Shown: positions 50,424-60,036 of the stretch, piece by piece
How the letters are laid out: every line of letters begins with the position of its first letter
Position numbering within the stretch: the first letter of the stretch is position 1
DNA from: JAFECT01 sp963838235
GTDB taxonomy: Bacteria; Pseudomonadota; Alphaproteobacteria; Caulobacterales; Caulobacteraceae
Assembly (NCBI GenBank): GCA_963838235.1
Contig: CAWIQJ010000006.1
Location: forward strand, 992,001-1,056,000
Reading direction: 5' to 3'
DNA length: 64,000 nt
The notes under the pieces: model-generated
Told to the model about the DNA's origin: nothing
Seen by the model: only the letters and a program-made list of their open reading frames with translations
Databases searched by the model: none
Program-made: the position numbers and the translations under genes

Positions 50424-51260
50424 ATGAACGTGATGTCCAAGGCGTCCCAAGCCGCGGTCGCGCCGCCGCAGCCGCGCAACTATGCGTCCGTGAACTGGAC
50501 CGGGCTGTGGACCCTCTACCTGCGTGAGGTGCGCCGGTTCTGGAAGGTCGGCACCCAGACCGTGGCCGCCCCGGTGGTCACCGCCCTGCTCTATATGATG
50601 ATCTTCGTGGTCGCCGTCGGCGGGGCCAAGCGGATGATGGAGGGGGTGCCCTTCGGCGAGTTCGTCGGCCCCGGCCTGATCATGATGTCGATCCTGAACA
50701 ACGCCTTCGCCAACGCCTCCTCGTCCCTGATCCAGGCCAAGATCATGGGAACGGCGCCGGATTTCCTGACGCCCCCGCTATCGCCGCTCGAGCTGATGCT
50801 GGGCTTCGGCCTTGGCGCGGCCACCCGCGGCGTGGTGGTGGGCCTGGTCGCGGCGATCGCGGTCTTGCCGTTCTCGCACTTCAGCCATTTCGACATCGGC
50901 CAGGTCTGGGCGATCGTCTTCTTCGGCGTGGGCGCGTCGCTGATCATGGGCATGATCGGGGTGTTGACCGGCCTGTGGTCGGAGAAGTTCGATCAACTGG
51001 CGGCGGTGACCAACTTCATCGTCATGCCGATGACCTTCCTGTCGGGCACCTTCTATATGGTCGACCGGCTGCCGCCGTTCTTCCGCGCGGTGAGCCGGTG
51101 GAACCCGTTCTTCTATCTGATCGACGGTTTCCGCTACGGCTTCATCGGTCAGCACGAAGGCTCGATCCTGGTGGGCGTGATCACCACGTCGGTTCTGATC
51201 CTGGTGCTCGCCTTCGCCTGCTGGGTAGCCTTCCGCCGCGGCTGGCGTCTGAAGACCTGA
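50424..51260 (+). CDS. ABC-2 type transporter permease
   Basis: The 278-residue integral membrane protein has six helices and the ABC-2 signature region near its end (FIVMPMTFLSGTFYMVDRLPPFFRAVSRWNPFFYLIDGFRYGFIGQ), like NodJ/YadH-type exporters. The N-terminal cytoplasmic segment (LYLREVRRFWKVGTQTVAAPVV) is a typical coupling helix. The ATPase partner is not in the window. The substrate is unknown, perhaps lipid or polysaccharide. The ATG at 50424 is preferred over upstream alternatives by position relative to the first domain. Confidence 0.88.
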   Translation: MNVMSKASQAAVAPPQPRNYASVNWTGLWTLYLREVRRFWKVGTQTVAAPVVTALLYMMIFVVAVGGAKRMMEGVPFGEFVGPGLIMMSILNNAFANASSSLIQAKIMGTAPDFLTPPLSPLELMLGFGLGAATRGVVVGLVAAIAVLPFSHFSHFDIGQVWAIVFFGVGASLIMGMIGVLTGLWSEKFDQLAAVTNFIVMPMTFLSGTFYMVDRLPPFFRAVSRWNPFFYLIDGFRYGFIGQHEGSILVGVITTSVLILVLAFACWVAFRRGWRLKT

Positions 51261-51357
51261 CCGCGCTCGATTGACTCAGCGCCGTCGGAGGACGAAAAAG
51301 CCCGCCTTCAGTCCCCGTCGCCCCCGCGCCGGGGACGTTCGCATTTCGGAGGATGTC

Positions 51358-52554
51358 GTGTCGGAGCAAGCCCAGTCGCACCTGATGGCGGTTTATAACC
51401 GCGCGCCGCTGGCCTTCGACCACGGCAAGGGCGCCCGGATCTGGTCCACCACCGGCGAGGCCTACCTCGACTGCGTGGCCGGCATCTCCACCGACGGCCT
51501 GGGCCACTGCCATCCGGTGCTGGTCGAGGCGCTGGAGAAACAGGGCAATAAGCTCTGGCACGTCTCCAACATCTTCCAGATTCCGGGCCAGGAAGCGCTG
51601 GCCGACCAGCTGTGCGCCAAGACCTTCGCCGACGTGGTGTTCTTTACCAACTCCGGCACCGAGGCGATCGAGTGCGCCCTGAAGCTGGCGCGCAAGTACC
51701 AATCAGCGAACGGCAAGCCGGACAAGATCGAGATCATCGGCTTCGAAGGCTCCTTCCACGGCCGCAGCTACGCGGCGGTGAACGCCTCGGGCAATCCGAG
51801 CTACCTCGACGGCTTCGGACCGCGCCTGCCGGGTTACAAGCAGATCGCGTTCGGCGATGTGGATGCGCTGAAGGCGGCGATGGGGTCGCAAACCTGCGCG
51901 GTGATCATCGAGCCGGTGCAGGGCGAGGGCGGTGCGCGTTCCGCCAGCGACGAATATATGCGTGAGATCCGCCGCCTGTGCGACGAGCACGGCGCGCTGT
52001 TGATCCTCGACGAAGTGCAGTGCGGCATGGGCCGTTCGGGCAAGCTGTTCGCCCACGAGTGGGCGGGGATCACGCCCGACGTGATGGCGATCGCCAAGGC
52101 GCTGGGTTGCGGCTTCCCGGTGGGCGCGTGCCTGGCCACCAGCGACGCGGCCAAGGGCATGACCGTGGGCGCGCACGGCTCGACCTTCGGCGGCAATCCG
52201 CTGGCGATGGCGGTGGGGCTGGCGGCGTTCGGCGAGATTTCCAAGCCGGAAACCCTGGCGCACGTGAACGAGATCGCCGGCTATTTCAACCAGCAGCTCG
52301 AGGGCCTGCGTCAACGCTATCCCGACATCATCGTCGACGTGCGCGGCCGCGGCTTGCTGATCGGCGTGAAGCTGATCCCCAACAACCGCGAGTTCATGGC
52401 CCTGGCGCGCGACCAGCACCTGCTCGTCGCCGGCGGCGGCGACAACTGCGTGCGCATCCTGCCGCCGCTGAACCTGACCCTGGACGAGGCGCGCGAGGCG
52501 ATGGAAAAATTCGAGGCCACCTGTGACGCGGTGCGCAGTAATGCCGCGGCGTGA
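51358..52554 (+). CDS. argD: Acetylornithine aminotransferase
   Basis: The 398-residue class III aminotransferase starts at a GTG with CGGAGG upstream. Motifs: VFFTNSGTEAIECALKLAR, FEGSFHGRSYAAV, LLILDEVQCGMGRSGKLFAHE, the PLP Lys in VMAIAKALGCGFPVGA, and GSTFGGNPLAMAVGLA. It makes N-acetylornithine (and possibly succinyl-diaminopimelate) from the semialdehyde with glutamate. argF follows in the same direction, separated by an inverted-repeat element. Confidence 0.93.
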   Translation: MSEQAQSHLMAVYNRAPLAFDHGKGARIWSTTGEAYLDCVAGISTDGLGHCHPVLVEALEKQGNKLWHVSNIFQIPGQEALADQLCAKTFADVVFFTNSGTEAIECALKLARKYQSANGKPDKIEIIGFEGSFHGRSYAAVNASGNPSYLDGFGPRLPGYKQIAFGDVDALKAAMGSQTCAVIIEPVQGEGGARSASDEYMREIRRLCDEHGALLILDEVQCGMGRSGKLFAHEWAGITPDVMAIAKALGCGFPVGACLATSDAAKGMTVGAHGSTFGGNPLAMAVGLAAFGEISKPETLAHVNEIAGYFNQQLEGLRQRYPDIIVDVRGRGLLIGVKLIPNNREFMALARDQHLLVAGGGDNCVRILPPLNLTLDEAREAMEKFEATCDAVRSNAAA

Positions 52555-52566
52555 ACCCCTTTCTCT

Positions 52567-52694
52567 CCGCTCATCCCGGCGAATGCCGGGACCCAGATCG
52601 TAAGGCGCTGAGTCTGGGGCGGCGGTCGCTGTGCACGATCGAGCTTATCGCTGCGCTATGTCATCTGGGTCCCGGCATTCGCCGGGATGAGCGG
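52567..52694. repeat. Dispersed inverted-repeat element, copy 2 (between argD and argF)
   Basis: Bases 52567-52598 and 52663-52694 are the same perfect 32-bp inverted repeats as in the copy at 7728-7870; the 64-base centre is different, apart from the shared GATCGTAAGGC next to the left arm. It starts 12 bases after the argD stop and ends 11 bases before the argF ATG, so it fills the whole intergenic gap of the arginine genes. Confidence 0.88.
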
Positions 52695-52705
52695 AATTAA
52701 AAGAT

Positions 52706-53632
52706 ATGACCGCACCTCGCCATTTCATCGATCTGTGGAAGCTCCCGAGCGAAGAGCTGCGGGGCATTCTCGAGGACGCCAAGCGGCGCAAGGCGGCGCG
52801 CGCGGGCAAGCCGAAGGGGTCTGTCGATGCGGATGCGCCGGCGCGGGAGCGGACGCTGGCGATGATCTTTGAGAAGAACTCGACGCGGACGCGCTTTTCG
52901 TTCGACGCGGCGATGCGCCAGCTCGGCGGCGACACCATCATCACCAACGCCGGCGAGATGCAGCTCGGCCGCGGCGAGAGCGTCGAGGATACCGCGCGGG
53001 TACTGTCGCGCATGGTCGATGCGGTGATGATCCGCGCCCACCGCCACGAGGACGTCGAGCGCTTCGCCCAGGCGGCGACCATCCCGGTGATCAACGGCCT
53101 GACCGACAAGAGCCACCCGTGCCAGATCCTCGCCGACCTGATGACCATTGAGGAGCATCGCGGCCCGCTCGAGGGCAAGACCATCGCCTGGGTCGGCGAC
53201 GGCAACAATGTCTGCGCCAGTTTCATCCACGCGGCGCCCAAGTTCGGCTATCGCCTGAACATCGCCTGTCCGCCGCTCTACCATCCCGATCTCTACGATC
53301 TGGCGCGCGCCCAGAAGGAGCAGGGCCGGATCGAACTGATCGAAGACCCGCACCAGGCGGTGAAAGACGCCGATGTCGTCGTCGCCGACACCTGGGTCTC
53401 CATGGGCGACGTCGACCACGACGAACGCATCGAAGTCTTTGAACCCTATCAGGTGGACGACGCCCTGATGGACCTGGCCGCGCGCGACGCGGTTTTCCTG
53501 CACTGTTTGCCGGCGCACCGCGGCGAGGAAGTCACCGATGACCTGATCGACGGCCCGCGCTCGCTGGTCTGGGACGAGGCGGAAAACCGCATCCACGCCC
53601 AGAAGGCGGTGCTGGCGTGGTGCTTCGCCTGA
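52706..53632 (+). CDS. argF: Ornithine carbamoyltransferase
   Basis: The 308-residue enzyme has the carbamoyl-phosphate site FEKNSTRTRFSFD, the MIRAHRHEDVE loop, NGLTDKSHPCQILAD, and the ornithine/active-site motif HCLPAHRGEEV. It forms citrulline from ornithine and carbamoyl phosphate. Length is normal for anabolic OTCase. The ribosome binding site is weak and lies within the right end of the inverted-repeat element (GGGATGAGCGG). Confidence 0.95.
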   Translation: MTAPRHFIDLWKLPSEELRGILEDAKRRKAARAGKPKGSVDADAPARERTLAMIFEKNSTRTRFSFDAAMRQLGGDTIITNAGEMQLGRGESVEDTARVLSRMVDAVMIRAHRHEDVERFAQAATIPVINGLTDKSHPCQILADLMTIEEHRGPLEGKTIAWVGDGNNVCASFIHAAPKFGYRLNIACPPLYHPDLYDLARAQKEQGRIELIEDPHQAVKDADVVVADTWVSMGDVDHDERIEVFEPYQVDDALMDLAARDAVFLHCLPAHRGEEVTDDLIDGPRSLVWDEAENRIHAQKAVLAWCFA

Positions 53633-53712
53633 TCCTGGACAGGTGAAGAATTTCGCGTCCGGGCGCTTAGGCCGTATATACGGCGGCGCGGCCCCCGCCG
53701 TTCAAGGACTGC

Positions 53713-55428
53713 ATGCGTTCTCCGTTCCCCCAGTTTCGAGCCGCCGTGGCTACCGTCGCGCCGCAGCTCTGCGCCATTCTCACTATGGCGGCGGGGATCA
53801 TGCTGCTGATCTCGGGCGCCACGCCGTCCGATCAGGATCGCTTCCTCTGGCTCGTCGATCATATTCCGCCTGAGCTGGTGAACCTCTCGCACTTCGTTTC
53901 GAGCCTGCTGGGCCTGGTGCTGCTGTTGGTGGCCTGGGGCCTGAAGGAACGGCTCGATGCGGCGTGGACCACGTCGGTCGTTGCGTCCGCCCTTGCGGCC
54001 GTGCTCGCGCTCATCAAGGGCCTGAACTGGGAAGAGACGGTGGCCTTGGCGCTGCTGATCGCGGTGCTCTATTCCCAGCGCGCCGCCTTCACGCGCCACG
54101 CGGCTCTGTCGAAGATGGAGATCACGCCGGGGTGGATTCTATCCGCGCTTGCCGTGCTCGGCGGCTCGGCCACCCTGATGGTCTGGGCCTTCCGCAACGT
54201 CGACTTCGCCGACGAGTTCTTCTGGAAACTGCTGGCCGACAATGACGCCAGCCGCGCCCTGCGCGCCGCCATGGGGGCGGGCGTCCTGCTGCTGGCCTTC
54301 GGGGTCTGGCGGCTGTTCTCGACCGCGGCCACGCCGCCGGTGATCGGCGAGACCGATCCCGACTTCGCGCGCGTGCGCCAGATCCTCGCCAACGCCGAGG
54401 ACTGTTCGCCCGAGGCCAACCTCGCGCTCCTGGGCGACAAGCGTTTCCTGTTCTCCGAGAGCGGCGAGACCTTCCTGATGTTCGGCGTGCGCGGCCGCTC
54501 CTGGATCTGCATGGGCGCGCCGGTGGGCAAGCGCGCCGAGCGCCAGGACCTGCTGTGGCGTTTCCGCGAACTTGCCGACGCCCACGCGGCGCGGCCGGGT
54601 ATCTACAACATCGGGCCCGACTATCTCACTGAGCTGGTGGAGATGGGCTTCAACATCCAGAAGATCGGCGAGTTCGCCGCCGTGCCCCTGGTCGACTTCT
54701 CCATCGCCGGCGGTCGTCGCGAAGTCCTGCGCCGTAACTGGCGCAAGGTGAAGGAGGGCGGGGCGAGCTTCGAGGTGTCGACGCCCGAGCACGTGCGCGA
54801 CATCCTGCCCGAGCTGCAGCGCGTCTCGGACAACTGGCTCGCGGGCCAGCCCGGGGGCGAGAAGGGCTTTTCGCTGGGCGGGTTCGTGCCGCGCTATCTG
54901 GAAGAGTTCTGCTGCGTCTGCGTGCGCCAGCAGGGCAAGCTGGTGGCCTTCGCCAACCTGTGGCTGACGCCAGAGAAGACGTCCTTCTCCATGGACCTGA
55001 TGCGCTACGCCGACGACGCGCCCAAGAACGTGATGGATTTCCTGTTCGTGGAGCTGCTGCTCTGGGGCCAGGCGGAGGGGTTTTCGGCCTTCGAGTTCGG
55101 GGTCGCGCCCCTGGCCGGCCTGACCGACCGGCCGCTGGCGCCGCTCATGTCGCGGCTCGGCCGCTACGTCTTCGATAAGGGCGAGGAGTTCTACAATTTC
55201 CAGGGCGTGCGCCGGTACAAGGACAAGTACGACCCGGTCTGGCTGCCGCGCTATATCGCGGCCCCGCACAAATGGGCGCTGCCGATCCTGATGGCCGACG
55301 TGGGTCTGCTGTCCTCGGGCGGGGTCGCGGGCCTGCGGCGCAAGAAGGCCGAGCCTGCCGCGCTTCTGCCGGCGCCGGCCCCGAAACCCGAGCCCTCCCC
55401 GGCCCAAAGTGCGGACGCGGCGGAATAG
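53713..55428 (+). CDS. MprF-like phosphatidylglycerol aminoacyl-transferase domain protein (DUF2156)
   Basis: The 571-residue protein has about six membrane helices (residues about 15-210) and then a DUF2156 catalytic domain of two GNAT folds (about 220-540: FLFSESGETFLMFGVRGRSWICMGAPVGKRAERQDLLWRF, IYNIGPDYLTELVEMGF, DLMRYADDAPKNVMDFLFVELLLWGQ, RLGRYVFDKGEEFYNFQGVRRYKDKYDPVW). MprF transfers Lys or Ala from tRNA to phosphatidylglycerol, lowering envelope charge. The membrane part is shorter than the usual 14-helix flippase. The Ala/Pro-rich tail is extra. The amino acid used is unknown. Confidence 0.83.
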   Translation: MRSPFPQFRAAVATVAPQLCAILTMAAGIMLLISGATPSDQDRFLWLVDHIPPELVNLSHFVSSLLGLVLLLVAWGLKERLDAAWTTSVVASALAAVLALIKGLNWEETVALALLIAVLYSQRAAFTRHAALSKMEITPGWILSALAVLGGSATLMVWAFRNVDFADEFFWKLLADNDASRALRAAMGAGVLLLAFGVWRLFSTAATPPVIGETDPDFARVRQILANAEDCSPEANLALLGDKRFLFSESGETFLMFGVRGRSWICMGAPVGKRAERQDLLWRFRELADAHAARPGIYNIGPDYLTELVEMGFNIQKIGEFAAVPLVDFSIAGGRREVLRRNWRKVKEGGASFEVSTPEHVRDILPELQRVSDNWLAGQPGGEKGFSLGGFVPRYLEEFCCVCVRQQGKLVAFANLWLTPEKTSFSMDLMRYADDAPKNVMDFLFVELLLWGQAEGFSAFEFGVAPLAGLTDRPLAPLMSRLGRYVFDKGEEFYNFQGVRRYKDKYDPVWLPRYIAAPHKWALPILMADVGLLSSGGVAGLRRKKAEPAALLPAPAPKPEPSPAQSADAAE

Positions 55429-55479
55429 CTGCGGCGGATCGCCCGCGGGCTCAATTCCCCCGGGGTCGGAGGGGCGAGA

Positions 55480-55494
55480 TTAAGAGCCGATTAA
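55480..55494 (+). promoter_or_regulatory. CtrA-type site TTAA-N7-TTAA upstream of the PodJ-like gene
   Basis: TTAAGAGCCGATTAA is a perfect match to the CtrA full-site consensus, 140 bases before the ATG at 55634. A weaker second site, TTAACGCTTCGTTTA, lies at 55567-55581. Confidence 0.6.
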
Positions 55495-55633
55495 CCCTGT
55501 TTGCCCCTACCCTGGCCTCGGGCTGGCGTCCTCCACAGGATATTGGCCGGACCCCACATCTTGGGGTTAACGCTTCGTTTACACCCCACCCCTGGACAGG
55601 TAGCGTCCCAAGGTTGGCTCGGAGAGGATTCGC

Positions 55634-58402
55634 ATGAGTGCGGGGGCGCCCTGGAGCGTTAAGGGCATCGATCCCAAGGCGCGCGAGATCGCCAAGGATC
55701 TGGCCCGCCGCTCCGGCATGACCCTCGGCGAATGGCTCAACCAGATGATCATCGAGGGCGACGCGGATGACGCCGTCGTCCCCTTCGGCCGCAAGGCCGC
55801 GCCCCCCTACAAGGGGCCCGACCGCCGCGGCCGCCTGCGCCGTCTCGAAGACGCCTACACCGACGAGCCCGCGCGCGACGCCCATCGCGACCATGGCCGC
55901 GATCGTAGCCATGGTCGCGCCGCCGCCAACCAGGACGAAGACGAACAGCTCGCGCGCGTCAGCGAGGCCATCGAACAGCTGAGCGCGCGGCTCGAGACCG
56001 CGGAGAACCGCACCACCCTGGCCATCGGCGGCGTCGACCAGGCCGTCTCGGGTCTGCTCGCGCGACTCGAAACCAACGAGCGCGACACCTACGCCACCGC
56101 CGAACGCCTCGAACACGTCGCCGGAGACCTGCGCGACAATCAGGGCCGCGTGCTCGACCGTCTGCGCGAACTCGAACACGAAGCCGCGTCGCCGCGTTCG
56201 GTCGAGGCCATGCGCGCGCTGGAAGGCGCGCTCGGCAAGATCGCCGGCCAGGTGCTGGAAGCCGACACGCGCAACCGCGTCGCCGTCGAAGGCACGCGCG
56301 AAGACATGTTCGGCCTTGCGCGCCGCATCGACCACATCGAGGCGCACCCCGCCGCCCCCGATCCACAGATCCTGGTCGAGGGCGTCGTCGCCCGCGTCGC
56401 CGAGCGGCTGGAGCAGGCGGAGGCGCGCACGTCGGGCGCCATCCGCACGCTGGAGAGCTCGCTTTCGCACCTCGACGACCGTCTGCGCGGCGCCGAAACC
56501 CGCCTCGACACCGATCGCGAGACCCGCTTCGAGAAACTCGCCGCGGACCTGTCCCAGCGCGTGGAGGAAGCGCGCTCGGAACTGGTGCGCCGCTTCGACG
56601 CCGCCGCCGACGGGCGCTTCGACCAGGTCGACCGCGGCATTGCCGAACTGACCACGCATGTGCAGGCGGCCGAGCAACGCTCGGCCCAGGCCATCGAACG
56701 CATGGGGCACGAGGTGTTGCGGATCGCTCAGAACCTGAACCGCCGCATGACCGGGGTGGAGCGGTCGAGCTCCACCGCTGTCGAACGCGTCGGCGCCGAT
56801 ATGGCGCGGGTCGCCCACGCGGTGGAAGACCGCCTGCGCAAAACCGATGACCAGCAGGTGCAGGCCCTGGAGAAACTCGGCGGCGAGATCGCGCGCATCT
56901 CCGAGCGGCTGAGCGAACGCATCGCCCACTCCGAACGCAAGAACACGCTGAGCGCTGACGACGTGGGCGAGCGCATCGGCCGCGTCGCCGACAAGCTCGA
57001 GGCCCGTTACGAACGCGCGTCCAGCGAACTCGGCGACCGCATCCGCCAGAGCGAGGAACGCACCGCGCGTCTGCTCGCCGAAGCGCGCGAGACCATCGAC
57101 CGCAGCCTGACCCGCGAGGTTCGCCCGACCGCGCCGGAGCCGCTGGTGTTGCGCGACGAACCTGTGCGCGAGCCGACCGCGCCTGCCTTCCCGGCATTCC
57201 CGCACGAAGACTCCGCGATCTTCGAAGAGCCCGAGACGGACTCGATCTTCGAACCCGAACCCGCGTTCGCGGCATTCCCGCAGCCTCAGACGCCTGTGCA
57301 CGCGTCCGAAGCGGCCGCCGCTGCGCCCGATCCGGTGTTCGAGGACTATTTCGAGCCGCCGCACGAGCCCTCGGCGCACGCCGCCTTCTCGCCGCCGCCG
57401 GCCGCCGCGGGCTTCGACGAATTCTCCGCCGACACCGAGTTCATGACCGCGCAAGAGATGCGGGCCAAGCCGGCCGTCTCCACGCGCGAGGCCATCGAAG
57501 CGGCCCGCGCGGCCGCCCGGCTCGGCGTGCGCAACTCGGCCGACACCGGCGGCGCCCTGTTCGCGGCGATCCGCGGCAAGACCAAGCTGAACGAACGCGT
57601 CGAAAAAGAAAGCCGCCGCGAAGGCTCGACCGTGAAGACCGCGCTGGCGGCGTCGGGCGTCGCGATGGTGCTGGCGGCGGGCGTGGTGGGCTCGTGGATG
57701 TTGATTGGCGACCACGCAACGCAGGGCAAACCCGGCGGCCTGAAGGTGCTGGCCGGCGATTTGTTCAACGGCGCCGACAAGGACGCCCCGATCGCGGCCG
57801 TCGCGCTGACGCCGACCGGTTCGGCCAACGCCGGCGACCAGGGCGAAGCCAAGGCGCTCTATCAGTCGGCGCAGTCGCACATCGAGGACGGCGCGCCTCA
57901 GGGCGTGACCGAGCTCAGCCGCGCGGCCAACCTCGGCTATGCGCCGGCGCAGTTCTATCTCGCCTCGCTCTACACCAACGGCGCGTCGGGCGTGGCCAAG
58001 GATCCGACCGAGGCGCGGCGCTGGACCGAACGCGCGGCCCTGGGCGGCGACCGCAGGGCGATGTTCAACCTCGGCATGTTCTACTACGATGGCACGGGCG
58101 GCCCGAAGGACGAGACCGAAGGCGCCAACTGGCTGAAGAAATCCGCCGAACTCGGCCTTGTCGACGGCGAATACAATCTCGCCCTGCTGTACGAGCGCGG
58201 CCTTGGCCTGAAGCGCGACCTGGCGGCCGCCTACAAATGGTACCTGATCGCCGGCCGCGCCGGCGACGAAACCTCGCGCACCAGCGCCGCGCGCCTGCGC
58301 AGCTCGCTCAGCGACGACGACCGCACCACCGCCGAACGCGACGCCGCGGCGTTCAAAGCCCCGGACCAGGCCGCCGAACCGGACGCCGCCGCAGCGCAGT
58401 AG
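55634..58402 (+). CDS. podJ: PodJ-like polar localisation protein with coiled coil and SEL1 repeats
   Basis: The 922-residue protein starts APWSVKGIDPKAREIAKDLARRSGMTLGEWLN, the N-terminus typical of Caulobacterales PodJ. Long coiled coil with repeated ERLEHV/RLEQAEAR heptads occupies about residues 95-500. A Glu/Pro-rich stretch (about 500-640) and one membrane helix (about 675-695, AASGVAMVLAAGVVGSWML) follow. The periplasmic part has SEL1 repeats (NLGYAPAQFYLASLYTNGASG, RRAMFNLGMFYYDGTGG, EYNLALLYERGLGL). PodJ organises the new pole for pili, holdfast and PleC in Caulobacter. Some relatives are simply called SEL1-like proteins, so pole function is inferred. Confidence 0.8.
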   Translation: MSAGAPWSVKGIDPKAREIAKDLARRSGMTLGEWLNQMIIEGDADDAVVPFGRKAAPPYKGPDRRGRLRRLEDAYTDEPARDAHRDHGRDRSHGRAAANQDEDEQLARVSEAIEQLSARLETAENRTTLAIGGVDQAVSGLLARLETNERDTYATAERLEHVAGDLRDNQGRVLDRLRELEHEAASPRSVEAMRALEGALGKIAGQVLEADTRNRVAVEGTREDMFGLARRIDHIEAHPAAPDPQILVEGVVARVAERLEQAEARTSGAIRTLESSLSHLDDRLRGAETRLDTDRETRFEKLAADLSQRVEEARSELVRRFDAAADGRFDQVDRGIAELTTHVQAAEQRSAQAIERMGHEVLRIAQNLNRRMTGVERSSSTAVERVGADMARVAHAVEDRLRKTDDQQVQALEKLGGEIARISERLSERIAHSERKNTLSADDVGERIGRVADKLEARYERASSELGDRIRQSEERTARLLAEARETIDRSLTREVRPTAPEPLVLRDEPVREPTAPAFPAFPHEDSAIFEEPETDSIFEPEPAFAAFPQPQTPVHASEAAAAAPDPVFEDYFEPPHEPSAHAAFSPPPAAAGFDEFSADTEFMTAQEMRAKPAVSTREAIEAARAAARLGVRNSADTGGALFAAIRGKTKLNERVEKESRREGSTVKTALAASGVAMVLAAGVVGSWMLIGDHATQGKPGGLKVLAGDLFNGADKDAPIAAVALTPTGSANAGDQGEAKALYQSAQSHIEDGAPQGVTELSRAANLGYAPAQFYLASLYTNGASGVAKDPTEARRWTERAALGGDRRAMFNLGMFYYDGTGGPKDETEGANWLKKSAELGLVDGEYNLALLYERGLGLKRDLAAAYKWYLIAGRAGDETSRTSAARLRSSLSDDDRTTAERDAAAFKAPDQAAEPDAAAAQ

Positions 58403-58404
58403 AA

Positions 58405-58432
58405 CTCTCTCCTCCCTTGAGGGAGGAGAGAG
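58405..58432. terminator. Hairpin between convergent genes
   Basis: CTCTCTCCTCCC-TTGA-GGGAGGAGAGAG is a perfect 12-bp stem directly after the PodJ-like stop and before the opposing stop at 58437. It probably acts in both directions. Confidence 0.65.
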
Positions 58433-58436
58433 CGAC

Positions 58437-59161
58437 TTAGTGCGGCTGGCCCTCGAGGCGTTGAACCAAGATTCCTTGTCGTCCGAGTGACAGACCCGAT
58501 GCAGGTTCGAGCCCTGCACGTCGATGTCGCATTGGCCAAGCGGCGCGCTCTGCATCGGCCGCTCTTGCTCCTGTTGAGCGGCAACCGCGCGTGCGAACTC
58601 ACCGCCGGGATCGTTCGGCGACGGGTGGCGGTGCATCCCGTCTTCATCCTTCGGCATCACGCGGGCCCAGCGAGCGAGACACCTGTCCTTGTCTTCCTGC
58701 GACAGCTTCCACAGTTCTCCCTTGGCGCAGGCGGCGCCCGCGCGCAGATAGCGCTGCGCGCTCGGCTGATCGTCGAGACGGCTGTGCAGGTCCGGCGTCG
58801 GCGTCCACCTGCCGGGCGCCGCCGGCGTGGGTTGCGGCTTCGGCAGCGGTGATGGCGGCAGAGGCGCGGGCAAGGGCTTCGGCGCGGGTGTCGGCGGCGC
58901 CGCGTGCACGCGCGCCGTTTGCGCGGCGCGTTGTTCCGGCTTGTATTCGCTCGGTTTGACGCGATTGAACACGAACGGTTGGACGATCATCACGGTGATG
59001 GCGCGCCCCTCGTGCTGAACCCCCGTCTGGATCGAGACCACGAATCCCAGGACCGCCAGCGCATTGACGCCGAGCGCGACGCCGAAGGCCAGCCCGCACC
59101 GGCGGTTGCGCCGCCACACGATCCGCGCCATCTCCCAGCCCGCCGTTGCGCCCGCCTGCAT
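58437..59161 (-). CDS. Proline-rich single-span membrane protein (C-terminus frameshifted)
   Basis: The protein of about 241 residues has one membrane helix near its N-terminus (about residues 22-45, CGLAFGVALGVNALAVLGFVVSI), a Pro/Ala/Lys-rich periplasmic linker (PKPLPAPLPPSPLPKPQP) and a conserved C-terminal part with Cys residues (AGAACAKGELWKLSQEDKDRCLARWA, GQCDIDVQGSNLHRVC). As given, the frame runs on into sequence antisense to podJ. One missing A near 58473 would end it as DDKEILVQRLEGQPH at TAA 58437-58439. Two in-frame ATGs (59161, 59131) are possible. TonB-like topology, but no TonB C-terminal domain. Function unknown. Confidence 0.6.
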
Positions 59162-59275
59162 CCGCCCGCCCGTCCCTGGCTGCGTCTCCGCGTCTCAGGC
59201 CTGACCATGACTTTGCGGCCGTCGATTGACCAGCGTCGCCGCATACGCGGCGAGAGTGTGGCGTCAGGACCGCTC

Positions 59276-60025
59276 TCACATGTGGTGGTCGTGCGCGGAT
59301 GCGGGCGTACCGTCCGACCATTGGCCGACCATGACGGTGAAGACGTGGATGGTCGGCAGACCCGCGAAGTCGCCATCCTTCCGGTCATAGAAGGACCAGT
59401 AGGGCCCCGATCCAACCGGTGAGCCGGCCATCTTCGCGCCCCAAGCAGCGTCGTCCGCAAGCGGGACGTAGAACATCACGTGCGGCATGTTGTGGTTGCC
59501 CTGGTCGGTCAGGTACGAGTTCCTGCCCATCATATAGCTCATGGCGCCCGGCTCGAGTGCAGGCGATTCGCCCTGACGCAGGGCGTCCTTGATCCGGGCG
59601 ATGATCTCCGATCGGGAGCGGCCGGCGAAGAACATTTCCGTGCGTATCTCGGCGAGCGGCACGATCGAGCGCGCCGCCTGCGGATTGAGGCACTCTGCGC
59701 CGCGGGTCTTGGGATTGAAGGCTTCGGGCCAGTCTAACGCGCCTACCCATCCGCGCGCCACCATGCAGACGAAGCCATTGGTTCCCGTGGCCGCCGCCTC
59801 GTAGCCGCGTCGTCCGAGCACCAGAACCGTCGCATCCTTGGAGATTGAGGCCGGCGCCGCGCTGCGCGCCAGCGCGATCTCAGCGTCGCGATCCATCAGG
59901 TACTGCTCGATCGGCGCCAGCTTCGGGTAGGGCGCTGGCGCGTCCTGAGCGAGCGCCGGCCCGTCGCCGAGCGCTGCGATCAGCAGCGCCGCGCCGAGGG
60001 TGTAGTGCATTGCGGAGAATTTCAT
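59276..60025 (-). CDS. Secreted hypothetical protein
   Basis: The 249-residue product has a signal peptide (MHYTLGAALLIAALGDGPALA) and a globular domain with conserved-looking segments: SKDATVLVLGRRGYE, TNGFVCMVARGW, PEAFNPKTRGAECLNPQAARS and DQGNHNMPHVMFYVPLADDAAWG, ending in a His cluster (SAHDHHM). It resembles conserved exported proteins of soil bacteria without assigned function. It follows the AHSA1 gene in the same direction by 11 bases, so the three genes 60862 to 59276 may form one unit. Confidence 0.7.
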   Translation of the reverse strand: MKFSAMHYTLGAALLIAALGDGPALAQDAPAPYPKLAPIEQYLMDRDAEIALARSAAPASISKDATVLVLGRRGYEAAATGTNGFVCMVARGWVGALDWPEAFNPKTRGAECLNPQAARSIVPLAEIRTEMFFAGRSRSEIIARIKDALRQGESPALEPGAMSYMMGRNSYLTDQGNHNMPHVMFYVPLADDAAWGAKMAGSPVGSGPYWSFYDRKDGDFAGLPTIHVFTVMVGQWSDGTPASAHDHHM

Positions 60026-60036
60026 GGGCGTCTTCC

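Noticed and set aside
55451..58436. Long minus-strand open frame continuing the proline-rich protein
   Set aside because: The continuation is antisense to the PodJ-like gene and has shadow composition. A single indel near 58473 explains the read-through.
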